Shown piece after piece: positions 34,991-43,923 of a stretch of 44,767 bases of DNA (position 1 is the stretch's first letter; each line of letters opens with the position of its first letter). The stretch is taken from positions 1 through 44,767 of the forward strand of contig PKVZ01000075.1 in assembly GCA_003131635.1 (NCBI GenBank), read 5' to 3'. Both the position numbers and the translations under genes were made by a program. The notes beneath the pieces were generated by a model. The model had not been told where the DNA came from, did no database searches, and worked only from the letters and a program-made list of their open reading frames with translations. Source of the DNA: Acidobacteriaceae bacterium (GTDB taxonomy: Bacteria > Acidobacteriota > Terriglobia > Terriglobales > Acidobacteriaceae).

Positions 34991-37281
34991 TTAGAACAAG
35001 ATCCAAAGCCATCGCCGCCATCGCCGCCTTGATACTCATCCCCGCGGCCTACTTTACGGTCGTAGCCTATCTTCTTTCACGCAGCACGCTTCAGATGTAC
35101 GGGTTCCCCGTCTCGCCGGATTTGCGCACCGCCATCGAGATCGCTCTTCAGACGTGTCCTATGTTGGCTGCGCTATTCATGATTCTGGGCTCCTCATTTC
35201 GGGAACGGCTAATCAAGCGCCTGGCGCTGCTTTTCTCGCCAGCTAACAAACGCGCTTATACCGTCGCCATGCTGACGGTGAATCTGTTTCTGGCTGCCGC
35301 CACCACATTTCTGACCGCCGCCGCCATCGTAAGCGTCTGTGGCATGCGGCGAAGCGTGGTGCATCCAGGGACCTTGCTCTGGGTAGCTTTTGAATTTGCC
35401 GTCGACCTCACGCTCATCGGAATTTTCACCGTGTTCCTTTATTCCCTCACCCGCCGAGTCTGGGCGACGTTTCTGCTATTTGGCGCGTATGCCACGGTAG
35501 TGGTTTTATTCGGCACCAAGTGGGGAGTCACTTCATTTATCGGATTTGCGTCCTCAGTACCGGTGCAACTCACCAGTTACTCCAGCTTGCCTCTGTATGA
35601 CATGGCGGGATGGCTCTTTCGCTTCTATTGGATTGCAGTGGCAGGCGTACTGTTAGCGATCTTGCACCGGTTTTCGCGGCCGCCGGAGCCGCTGGTCGTC
35701 ACGGTTTACCAGCAGTGGCCGGCCCCGGAGATGAAGAGATGGAAACGCGCGATCGCAGCCGCATGTGCCGGTTGCCTGGCAATCGCGGTCTGTCTATTTC
35801 AAGTTCAGCAGTACGCGCTGTCCAAGTACCGAGGTGTTTCGCCGCGGCGGCTCGACGCTATGCTTTCTGAAGTTCCCGGCGATGCCAGGTTGCGGATTAC
35901 CGATTACGATCTTCAGCTTACCTACCGGCCAGATCAACAAAACGTCCGCGTTACCGGCCGGCTTACGCTCCATAGTGAGGAAAGCTCGACGCGAGTCGCT
36001 TACTTCCTGCTTCCTTCGGTGATGACGCTGGACCATTTCGAACTTCAGGGAGCCGGAGCCTACCAACTTACCAGCTTGGGTAGATATGTCCGTATAGAAT
36101 GGGCGCCTTCCTTCCCCGCGGGCAGTCGAGCCGAGCTTCGTTACTCGGGAACCATCCGCCCGGCAGGACCATTTGACCTTACTTTGCAGGCCAAGCTTCT
36201 TAAAGAAGCATTTTTCTTCACAGATTCCGACATTCTAGTCGCTCCTCGGCGGTCTTCCTGCCTCATTTCAAATTCATCCCTTCAGCCTGAGCGCACAGAT
36301 TCCTGTGAAACCGAAAACTACACGATGAGTGACCTTGCAACCGGTACGATTCGCGTCGCTGCGCCTGCCGGCTTTATCGCCGTCGGTCCTGGCGACCGTC
36401 TCGGTGAATCCGAGGGGCAATCGACGTTTCGTGTAGCAACGCCTCAGATGACAACGTTTATGGTCGCCTGTGCCCGCTTTGTGGAAACGTCGACGGCTTC
36501 CACGGATGGGCTTCCCGCCGTGCATGTGTATCGGGCGGCGCTTGATGGCAGGGAGCAAGCGTCGATAGCGAGATCGGTCCTTTCCTTCTATCGGAGATAT
36601 TGGCCTCGTTACCAGTTGCCGGAGCTTCGGATCGTCGAAACTCCAACCCCGCTGGGTGAAGCGGTCTCATTTGACGGTGTCGTGGAGATTAGCGACCGGA
36701 TCGTACGGAGCCGCGATCCGGTGTCCGGTGAGAGCAGCAATCTGGCGCAATTTGTCCTGGCGCACGAAATCGCGCATCAGTGGTGGGGCTATCAGGTAAT
36801 ACCCTCTAAGTCGCCGGGGCGGTTATTTGTGCTTGAATCATTCGCACAATTCGCTGCGTATAAGTATCTTGAATCCGGCGGCATCATGACTGCCGGGGCA
36901 GCGATCCAAAGCGAGAAGAGTCGCTATCAGCGGGCGCGCGCGCATTCCGCGAAGAATGAAGTCCCTTTGCCGTTGCTGGGGCAGGACCTGGAACTCGCTT
37001 ATCACAAGGGCCCATTCGTGCTGCTATCGCTCGACCAGACGTTAGGCGATTCCCTAATGGACCGTTTTGGCGATTTGATCAGACTCTACAGGCAGCAATA
37101 CCGCAGCCCTGCGAGACCCCAGCAGATTGTCGAAACTCTTATTGATGGGCTGCCCGCGTCAAGCCGAGAGAACGCCCGTTCTGTGCTATATGCCACGGCC
37201 GCGCCACCTCAAGCCGAGGTTGTGTCGGCGAAAGCAGGCAGTTCACAAATTCCACAACATAATAGTAAGGATCGGAAATAG
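34987..37281 (+). CDS. Membrane-anchored M1 family metallopeptidase (permease-fused type)
   Basis: 764 residues from GTG 34987, after AGGAGGACC. The first about 270 residues hold roughly seven membrane helices resembling an ABC-2 permease. The rest is an M1 aminopeptidase: the zinc motif HEIAHQWWG (His593, Glu594, His597), the third ligand Glu617 in LESFAQ, and the catalytic Tyr in AYHKGPF. The distance from the second His to the third ligand is one residue longer than in PepN, as I recall for permease-fused M1 proteins of Bacteroidota. The catalytic half should face the periplasm. The exopeptidase GxMEN motif of classic M1 enzymes is not obvious. It could trim an exported peptide, or the fusion could be a transport part. 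Confidence 0.83.
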   Translation: MIRTRSKAIAAIAALILIPAAYFTVVAYLLSRSTLQMYGFPVSPDLRTAIEIALQTCPMLAALFMILGSSFRERLIKRLALLFSPANKRAYTVAMLTVNLFLAAATTFLTAAAIVSVCGMRRSVVHPGTLLWVAFEFAVDLTLIGIFTVFLYSLTRRVWATFLLFGAYATVVVLFGTKWGVTSFIGFASSVPVQLTSYSSLPLYDMAGWLFRFYWIAVAGVLLAILHRFSRPPEPLVVTVYQQWPAPEMKRWKRAIAAACAGCLAIAVCLFQVQQYALSKYRGVSPRRLDAMLSEVPGDARLRITDYDLQLTYRPDQQNVRVTGRLTLHSEESSTRVAYFLLPSVMTLDHFELQGAGAYQLTSLGRYVRIEWAPSFPAGSRAELRYSGTIRPAGPFDLTLQAKLLKEAFFFTDSDILVAPRRSSCLISNSSLQPERTDSCETENYTMSDLATGTIRVAAPAGFIAVGPGDRLGESEGQSTFRVATPQMTTFMVACARFVETSTASTDGLPAVHVYRAALDGREQASIARSVLSFYRRYWPRYQLPELRIVETPTPLGEAVSFDGVVEISDRIVRSRDPVSGESSNLAQFVLAHEIAHQWWGYQVIPSKSPGRLFVLESFAQFAAYKYLESGGIMTAGAAIQSEKSRYQRARAHSAKNEVPLPLLGQDLELAYHKGPFVLLSLDQTLGDSLMDRFGDLIRLYRQQYRSPARPQQIVETLIDGLPASSRENARSVLYATAAPPQAEVVSAKAGSSQIPQHNSKDRK

Positions 37282-37282
37282 T

Positions 37283-39793
37283 ATGAGCATGAATCAGCAA
37301 AAGGCAAGCGCGTGGCGCAGCCGCTCTTTCTCCTGGATATCTCACATCCGTCAGGACATTGGGTTCAGCCTTCGCGTCCTGATCAAGCATCCCACGCTGG
37401 CTGCGATTCCCATGCTTTCGACAGCAGTCGGAATCGGTGCTTGCTCTCTGATCTTCGCCGTAGCCAACTTCGCTCTGTTTCGGCCCTTACCGGTCGCTTC
37501 CCCGCCGACGCTGATGAGTATTACAAGTGGCAACGCGAAAACCGGCGAGATGGGGAACGCCATGTCGTACCCGGATTTCCTGGATCTAAGCAAGGCGCGG
37601 TCCTTTCAAAACATTGCCGCCTACTTTCCAATGATGCCCGCTGCCATCGCGGTTAACGCGAGCGAACCGCGGCGCTATTGGGGGACGATTGCCTCGGCCA
37701 ACTATTTCGACGTGGTGAGTTGCGGGTTGTCGCTGGGCCGAGGTTTCGACGCGGAGCTCGATGACACCCCAGGCGCGGCCCCCGTGGTCGTGATAGGCCA
37801 TCGTCTTTGGATCGCTCTTTTTAGCGCGGACCCTGGTGTCCTGGGCCGTACCATCCGGTTGAACAACCGCAGCCTGACAGTAATTGGTGTGGCGCCTGCC
37901 CACTTCGTGGGCACAGACGTGGGACTTGCTTCCGACTTTTGGATTCCCTTCTCACTCCGCGACCTGGTCAACCCGGTGCTGCCCCCATCTCAGCTCGATA
38001 ACTTCGCAGATCGAGATGCCCAATGGCTTTTCGCAGTGGGACGCTTGCGGGAGAGGGTCACCAAAGAGCAGGCGGCGGCGGAATCAAAAGTGATTGCCGA
38101 GGGCACGGCTGCCGCCTACCCGGCGACAAATAAGGATCGTACCTTCCACGTGGAACGCGCCGGTCAATTAGCGCCGGCGCTGCGCCATGCGATCGTCATT
38201 TTCTTTACTTTGCTGATGATTATCGCCGCCCTCGTATTGCTCACGGCATGCGCCAATGTCGCGAATTTGCTGCTCGCCCGGGGTTATGCACGGCATAAGG
38301 AGACCACGATCCGTCTGGCTCTCGGTGCGGGGCGCTCCCGGCTGATCGCACAACTTCTCACAGAAAATGTGTTGCTCGCCTTGCCCGGCGGTTTGCTCGG
38401 TTGCATCATCGCGTACGCTGGCGCTCACGGCTTGAGACGCTTGCGCCTCCCCATCGAATTGCCCGTAGATCTGGCCATCTCGCTGGACTGGCGGGTGCTG
38501 TCCTTCTGCGCAGCGCTGTCGGTACTTACGGGATTAGTCTTCGGGTTGGCGCCGGCGCTAAAGCTCACCCGGCAAGGTCTGGTGGCTGGGTTGGCCGGTC
38601 AGTTTTCGGAACAGGTTCGGACCCGCTGGTTTGACGCGAGAAACATTCTGGCGATCACGCAAATTGCAATTTGCGCAGTCCTGCTCACCTTTGCCAGTCT
38701 GTTTTTCCGCAGTCTGGAATCTTCCCGGTCCGCAGACACGGGAATGGCTCACCGCAACGTTGGACTCATAAGCTTCGATCCCGCTCTGCAGTTAACTGCG
38801 GCGGAAAGGGACCGCACTGCGGAAGCTGTGTTGCAAACCGTACAGTCGATCCCCGGCGTTCAGAGTGCGGCACTGACATCCTCCGTGCCGCTAAGTCTGG
38901 CGGGCGTTTCCGGCTCAGTCACGTCGGGCGACAAAGCCGCAACCGGAGATAGCCGGCGGACCGAGGCTGACATCTACGAAGTGTCGCCTGGATTTTTCGA
39001 TACTCTCGGTATTTCGTTCCTTGCCGGAGAGGATTTCCGGCGTGGTCAGAATCAAGACGATGTTGCGATCTTAAACTTGGCCGCCGCGAATAAATTGTTT
39101 CCGGGAGAGAATGCCGTCGGTCGCCAGGTTCAAACCGATGGGAAACCCCGCCGGGTGATCGGCCTGGTTGCGACCAGCAAGTCGCGCAGTATTGTGGAGG
39201 AACCGCGCCCATGCATCTATCGTCCACTCTCGATCGGAAACCTGCATTCGATTACCGGCGTCACGCTGCTTTTCCGCAGCATGGGAAATCCGCTGAATCA
39301 CATGCGCCGCATCTCCGATGCTCTTCGTGGAGTTGATCCAGGAGTGGCGCTATTCGATATCCGGACGATGGACGAGCACCTCGCCAACGCCCTGCTTTTC
39401 CAACGCGTCACGGCTCTTCTCTTTGGAGTAACCGGACTGATTGGACTGGTGATCGCAGCCCTCGGTCTATACGGGGTAATCAGTTTTCTGGCAGTGCGGC
39501 AAACCAAGGCAATCGGCATTCGCTTGGCGCTCGGAGCAAGCCGGCGACAAGTCGTTGTCGGGGTTCTCCGCAATGGCATACCCCTGACCATCTCAGGGGT
39601 GTTGGTGGGACTTGGTGCCGCCTTTCTCGTCGCGCGGGGAGTCGCTGCTTTCCTCTACGGCGTGGCCCCAACTGATCCGATTACGTACCTGGTGGTCCCG
39701 CTTTTGCTATCGGCTATTGCGCTGGCGGCTTGCGCGTTGCCAGCTTTTCGTGCGGCGAATGTTAATCCCCTCGATAGCATACGCTACCAGTGA
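37283..39793 (+). CDS. ADOP-type MacB-like ABC permease
   Basis: 836 residues. ATG 37283 follows the M1 stop by one base, and a second in-frame ATG is at 37289. Layout: N-terminal RQDIGFSLRVLIKHP, one helix, a large periplasmic MacB_PCD domain, three helices (FFTLLMIIAALVLLTACANV ending the first repeat with ANLLLARGYAR, RLALGAGRSR), then a second periplasmic domain and the final FtsX domain (LIGLVIAALGLYGVISFLAV, GIRLALGASRRQVV). The duplicated architecture without its own ATPase is that of the 'acidobacterial duplicated orphan permease' family. The ATPase partner is unknown; the one at 32739 is a candidate. It ends the operon. Confidence 0.9.
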   Translation: MSMNQQKASAWRSRSFSWISHIRQDIGFSLRVLIKHPTLAAIPMLSTAVGIGACSLIFAVANFALFRPLPVASPPTLMSITSGNAKTGEMGNAMSYPDFLDLSKARSFQNIAAYFPMMPAAIAVNASEPRRYWGTIASANYFDVVSCGLSLGRGFDAELDDTPGAAPVVVIGHRLWIALFSADPGVLGRTIRLNNRSLTVIGVAPAHFVGTDVGLASDFWIPFSLRDLVNPVLPPSQLDNFADRDAQWLFAVGRLRERVTKEQAAAESKVIAEGTAAAYPATNKDRTFHVERAGQLAPALRHAIVIFFTLLMIIAALVLLTACANVANLLLARGYARHKETTIRLALGAGRSRLIAQLLTENVLLALPGGLLGCIIAYAGAHGLRRLRLPIELPVDLAISLDWRVLSFCAALSVLTGLVFGLAPALKLTRQGLVAGLAGQFSEQVRTRWFDARNILAITQIAICAVLLTFASLFFRSLESSRSADTGMAHRNVGLISFDPALQLTAAERDRTAEAVLQTVQSIPGVQSAALTSSVPLSLAGVSGSVTSGDKAATGDSRRTEADIYEVSPGFFDTLGISFLAGEDFRRGQNQDDVAILNLAAANKLFPGENAVGRQVQTDGKPRRVIGLVATSKSRSIVEEPRPCIYRPLSIGNLHSITGVTLLFRSMGNPLNHMRRISDALRGVDPGVALFDIRTMDEHLANALLFQRVTALLFGVTGLIGLVIAALGLYGVISFLAVRQTKAIGIRLALGASRRQVVVGVLRNGIPLTISGVLVGLGAAFLVARGVAAFLYGVAPTDPITYLVVPLLLSAIALAACALPAFRAANVNPLDSIRYQ

Positions 39794-40271
39794 ACTCACC
39801 ATCGGACAGCCCTGCGTAAGGTCCAAGTATTGTCGTGCACGCTTGTAGAGCTTGCGGAAAAACAGAGTTTTTGTCGTGCCGCGATCTTCCGCAAACCATA
39901 AATACTCCTCCGGCTCGGTGTTGTACTTTGGGCGGAAGTAGATTGCGATTAGTAAGGTTGCACAGGGCTTCTGAGACATTTTCCGCCTCAAAAGCGAGGA
40001 TCAGTTGCGTCTGGGTAAAGTCACAGAAAACTGTTCCTGTTCCGCCGGGGGCAGCGCGCTTTCGGATATCTTAGTGCCTTTTGAAAAATAGGGGGATTTG
40101 TTGATCTAGGTTTTAGGTTTTTCTTCCTTTCCTTATTGGTTACCCCTTTTTGCCCCTTTTTTCGAGAAAACCGAGTGAGAAGATATTCACACTCCAGCTT
40201 CGTAGAAGGGGAAGCGCCGTTGTTTCAGCTTCTTTCCAGTTGAGGATCGGACTCTCGGGAAACAAAAGGTC
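39794..40271. other. Convergent intergenic region, ADOP / propeller kinase
   Basis: About 480 bases. A minus-strand frame (39991 down to 39707, beginning MRRKMSQKPCATLLIAIYFR) is open but overlaps the ADOP end, lacks a ribosome site and is unrecognised. A second minus-strand piece (ISESALPPAEQEQFSVTLP, near 40020-40080) looks protein-like but is isolated. Bases 40100-40170 are T-rich. I call no gene here. Confidence 0.4.
40160..40194 (-). terminator. Probable terminator after the propeller kinase
   Basis: On the minus strand GAGTG-T-GAA (40194-40186) pairs with TTC-T-CACTC (40181-40173) around a 4-base loop, and GGTTTTC follows. It lies about 80 bases past the kinase stop. One mismatch in the stem and a short T run make it moderate. 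Confidence 0.45.
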
Positions 40272-41717
40272 TTAGGCAACCAAAGGTGACGACTCCGTGG
40301 CCTGGATCGGTAAAGTGAAATGAAAGGTTGCACCTCGCCCGTCGTTGGATGTCGCCCACAACCGGCCGCCATGCGACTCCCCAATGGAGCGACTGAGGGC
40401 CAACCCCATGCCGCTGCCCTGCGGCTTGGTGGTAAAGAACGCAGAAAAGATCTGATCCATCTTCTCCGTTGGCAACCCCACGCCCGTGTCACTGACCGAG
40501 AACTGGAGTTGACCGTCCTGCAGTTCCGACTTCACCGTAAACTCTCCGCCTGCGTCCGTCATAGCTTCGATGGCGTTGAGCATGAGGTTCATGAACACCT
40601 GCTGCAGTTGCACGCGGTCGGCCATAATTTCGGGCAGGTCGGCTGCAAGTTCCGTTCGCACTGCCACCGATGATCGGGTCGCCTCGCCATCCAGCAGGGT
40701 AAGAATCTCCTGGATAATTCCGTTCACGTCTACCAACTCTCGTTGTGGAGGGGACTTCTTGTAAAACGAACGTATCCGATCGATGATTTCGGCCGCACGA
40801 TTCCCGTATTTGTCGATTTTGCTTGCCGCGGCACGAGCCCGGTCAAGATTGGGCGGCTCATGCGCAAGCCATTCAATGCAGCTGTTGGCGCTGGTGATGG
40901 CTGCAGCGATGGGCTGCTTGATTTCGTGTTCCAGCGACGCCGCCATTTCCCCCAACGTGCTCACGCGGTTGACGTGGGCTAGATCCGCCTCGAGCTGTCG
41001 CAGCCTTTCACGCTCGTTCTCAGCGCGCTTGCGATCTTCAATGTCGGTCGAGATGCCATACCACTTGACGATCTTGCCTCCCGAGTCCCGTAGCGGCACA
41101 ACTCGGCTCAAGAACCAGCGATACTCAGCGTCCGCCGCACGCCGGAAACGCACTTCATGCTCGAAGGGCTCCCCAGACGCCACCGAAGCGCCACGTCTCT
41201 CCACATAACGCGGCAAGTCTGCAGGATGAACGGCGGCTTCCCATCCTGAGCCCATCGTCTTCTCCCTGGACAAACCCGTATATTCCACCCAGTGATGATT
41301 GACGAAGTCCACTGCGCCGTCGGGCAAAGCGGTCCAGGCGAATGTTGGAATGGTTTCAACCACATCCCGCAGCTTCTTTTCCTGACGCCGCAGTTGCCGA
41401 ACGCGAAATCGATAAGCCCCATAAACCAAGGCCAGGAACGCCACCACACACATTGCGCGGAACCACTTCGTCTGCCAGTAGGCCGGAGCAATCACGAAGT
41501 CCAGTGTCGCGCCCTGCTCGTTCCACACCCCGCTGCTATTGCACGCGATGACACGAAACCGGTATTTCCCGGGACCCAGTTCCGTATAAAAAGCTTCGCG
41601 ACGAGTGCCCGCGTCCTGCCAATCGCGATCATGCCCGTCAAGTCTGTAGCGAAACTTCACCTTTTGGGGAATGAGAAAACTCGGCGATGTGTAGCCAATT
41701 TGGAGATCACGAGTCAA
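40272..41717 (-). CDS. Propeller sensor kinase, C-terminal part (Y_Y_Y-TM-PAS-HisKA-HATPase)
   Basis: 481 residues if it starts at TTG 41717. It opens inside a Y_Y_Y domain (VKFRYRLDGHDRDWQDAG ... GKYRFRVIACNSSG), then one membrane helix (WFRAMCVVAFLALVYGAYRF), a PAS (TIPTFAWTALPDGAVDF ... IVKWYGISTDIEDRK), His[15 protein letters not shown] (His264) and an ATPase (MNLMLNAIEAM, DTGVGLP, GSGMGLALS). In intact relatives this part is continuous with the propeller encoded just upstream. Moving one base back at 41717 joins LQLP-L to LTRDLQIGYT without a gap. The TTGA overlap could in principle allow re-initiation, but there is no ribosome site. I read it as a frameshifted single gene (mutation or sequencing error). 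Confidence 0.8.
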   Translation of the reverse strand: MTRDLQIGYTSPSFLIPQKVKFRYRLDGHDRDWQDAGTRREAFYTELGPGKYRFRVIACNSSGVWNEQGATLDFVIAPAYWQTKWFRAMCVVAFLALVYGAYRFRVRQLRRQEKKLRDVVETIPTFAWTALPDGAVDFVNHHWVEYTGLSREKTMGSGWEAAVHPADLPRYVERRGASVASGEPFEHEVRFRRAADAEYRWFLSRVVPLRDSGGKIVKWYGISTDIEDRKRAENERERLRQLEADLAHVNRVSTLGEMAASLEHEIKQPIAAAITSANSCIEWLAHEPPNLDRARAAASKIDKYGNRAAEIIDRIRSFYKKSPPQRELVDVNGIIQEILTLLDGEATRSSVAVRTELAADLPEIMADRVQLQQVFMNLMLNAIEAMTDAGGEFTVKSELQDGQLQFSVSDTGVGLPTEKMDQIFSAFFTTKPQGSGMGLALSRSIGESHGGRLWATSNDGRGATFHFTLPIQATESSPLVA

Positions 41718-43702
41718 AGCGGAAGTTGAAGACTTTCTTGTGGTTTATATTGCTTTCGGTCAGCAACAACGGCCTCGACGTAGACCGGCGGTACAGTCCC
41801 GCCCCCCGAAAGGTGTGACGGGTCGATCATCTGAAGAACCACATTGTTTACAAACCACAGGCGCCCGTCGGAAGATTTTGCGGCCGGATTGAACGTCACG
41901 AAACCCGGTAGAGCTCCGTCCAGCGTACCGAATACTCGCGCCTGAACGATGGTATCTGGATGAATCCGCCATCGTTGAAAGTCCGTGGCTGCAATCTCTA
42001 CAAATCCACAGGGAGTATTGAGCCATAGGTTTTTGTTGTCGTCCAAGGCGAAGCCAGTGACCCCGTCGCAAGGAAGCCCGTTTTCTTTGCCTAGGCGCTG
42101 ACCTTTCCCTGCGCGAAGCATCACAAGTCCGTTATCGGATGCGGTGATCACTGACCCATCGGGATCAACAGCAATCTGATGGGCAGTCTTCTCTGCCCAC
42201 GAACCCTTCAGCTTTAAGGGAAATGTGCGCGCAATACCTTCCCGGAAAAATGTCAAGTCACCTGTGAGTGCGCCCAGCCAAATTCCGCCCTTCGGGTCTG
42301 CCGCAATGGCATTGGCGGGCGGAAGTGGAGGCTCGGGGAACTCCTCGCGCACCTTGAAGTCGCGGATGCGGATGAGTCTTCTTTGAGTGCCTTTGCATTC
42401 CGCCCAAATATTGCCGTCAACATCCTCGGTAATGCCGAGTACCAATCCCAGTGGGTGATGATCAAGCTCCGAAATACGCCGGAAGCGGCCATCTTTGTAG
42501 ATGAAGAGCCCATCGTCAACGCCAACCCAAATGTTACCTTGATGGTCTTCGAGCAATGAACTAACTTGCTCTCCAGGCACGCGAACTGAGGGAACGGCTC
42601 CGTTTCGAATAAAATCAAGAGTGCCAAGATTTGCCACCCAGACCGTCCCGTCTTTCGTGGCCATGACTGAATTGGCGCCATCTCGTCCAAGCCCCTCGGA
42701 AGTCGAAAAGGTAGTGATCGGAAGATCGCGAAAATTGTCAATACCGTTGGACGTGGTCGCCCAGACTATACCGTCGCTGCCTTCGTAAAGATCGAAGACA
42801 GCGTCGCTGGATAAGCCGTCCGCTCGTCCAAAATGTTCGACTGTTTGGTCGTGAATGCGGTAGATGCCATTCCCATACGTTGCGATCCAGAGGTTCTTAT
42901 CGGAATCTTCGATCATCGCCTCGATATTGAGCTTACTTCCGTCGAAGTTTGGCAGAACGACCGGCGTCAGAACGCCATTCCGGAATCTTTCAAGCCCACG
43001 TCCCGGCCCCGTCGACTCCATTCCGACCCATAAGGAACCGTCGGAATTCCTGACAAGACTGTGGATGGGGTCTTGCCCCACGTTTGATCGAAGCTGCTGA
43101 GGGCTGTAGATCTCAGGGGCTGCACCCATTTTCCAATGGAGCAATGACGTGTCGCCTCCAATCCACAATCCTCCTTTCCCGTCAGGGATGATTGGAAGCG
43201 GGTTGTGAAACGTTATACCCTCTGCCTTCCCGAAGCAGCGGATTCCTGTATCCGTCGCGTGACATAGAATTCGGTCCGTACTCCCTAAAGAAAGGGCCCA
43301 CACAGATCCGTCAGAATCTTCGTGCATGCCGGTAATTACCGGAAGATCGTAATGGGAAATCACGACATTGTCCCTGACGTGAACGAGCTCGCTTTGAGTG
43401 GCAATCCACATTTCTCCCAATCGCACACTGAGAAGTCTGCGAATTCGTGCAGCCGCGATCGGAGGCGACCAGGGAGTAAAACGGATGCCGTCAAAACGCC
43501 ACACGCCACGCTTGCCGCCCACCCAGAGATATCCCTCTTTTGCTTGTGAAATCCAAAACGGAGTGTTTGGCAAGAATCCGTCTTGTATTCGCCACGCACT
43601 ATGCGCGTATTGGGTAAGGCGTTTGTTCGGATCCAACGCATTAGCAACGTTTAACGTGAGCCACAGCGAGAACACGCAAACCAGAAACGATTCGCAGAAC
43701 AT
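41714..43702 (-). CDS. Propeller sensor kinase, N-terminal part (two-component regulator propeller)
   Basis: 662 residues from ATG 43702. The frame is open upstream, but this start gives a signal peptide, MFCESFLVCVFSLWLTLNVA. The mature part begins LTQYAHSAWRIQDGFLPNT, the classic entry of Reg_prop sensors. It then has repeated blades such as EGYLWVGGKRGVWRFDGIRF, DSDKNLWIATYGNGIYRI, DGIVWATTSNGIDNFR and KGGIWLGALTGDL. About a dozen such blades form two beta-propellers in the periplasm, as in the BT4663-type sensors that bind polysaccharide fragments. It stops at TGA 41714, exactly before the Y_Y_Y domain. See the downstream part for the frameshift. The Reg_prop blades look intact, so decay, if any, is recent. 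Confidence 0.85.
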   Translation of the reverse strand: MFCESFLVCVFSLWLTLNVANALDPNKRLTQYAHSAWRIQDGFLPNTPFWISQAKEGYLWVGGKRGVWRFDGIRFTPWSPPIAAARIRRLLSVRLGEMWIATQSELVHVRDNVVISHYDLPVITGMHEDSDGSVWALSLGSTDRILCHATDTGIRCFGKAEGITFHNPLPIIPDGKGGLWIGGDTSLLHWKMGAAPEIYSPQQLRSNVGQDPIHSLVRNSDGSLWVGMESTGPGRGLERFRNGVLTPVVLPNFDGSKLNIEAMIEDSDKNLWIATYGNGIYRIHDQTVEHFGRADGLSSDAVFDLYEGSDGIVWATTSNGIDNFRDLPITTFSTSEGLGRDGANSVMATKDGTVWVANLGTLDFIRNGAVPSVRVPGEQVSSLLEDHQGNIWVGVDDGLFIYKDGRFRRISELDHHPLGLVLGITEDVDGNIWAECKGTQRRLIRIRDFKVREEFPEPPLPPANAIAADPKGGIWLGALTGDLTFFREGIARTFPLKLKGSWAEKTAHQIAVDPDGSVITASDNGLVMLRAGKGQRLGKENGLPCDGVTGFALDDNKNLWLNTPCGFVEIAATDFQRWRIHPDTIVQARVFGTLDGALPGFVTFNPAAKSSDGRLWFVNNVVLQMIDPSHLSGGGTVPPVYVEAVVADRKQYKPQESLQLPL

Positions 43703-43923
43703 GATAGTCCCGCGCTCTCGAGGTGCACATGGCGCGGGGCAGCGTGGAATCGAGGGTAACCATGGCGCCCCGAATTTTACCAAACCTGACCTTCGTCCGG
43801 ATGTAATGGCCACATAGGCCGACAGCATCCCGCGTTCATCCACGAGAGTGCGCAGTTGCCTCTGCAAGATGGTCCGCGCGGTGCCCCCAAATCCGCGCAG
43901 CATTATGGATTCTGTCAGCCGCC
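43703..43923. other. Divergent promoter region, propeller kinase / outer-membrane protein
   Basis: About 220 bases between divergent starts. It should contain both promoters. No clear operator or -35/-10 pair seen. Confidence 0.4.

Noticed and set aside
39707-39991. 94-codon minus-strand frame after the ADOP gene
   Set aside because: It overlaps the ADOP 3' end, has no ribosome site and no recognisable family. Kept only as a note in the intergenic entry.
41713-41722. CTTTGAC on the minus strand resembling the prfB +1 frameshift site
   Set aside because: A +1 shift there runs straight into a stop (GAC TCG TGA). The frame needed to rejoin the kinase is -1, so the resemblance is coincidental.
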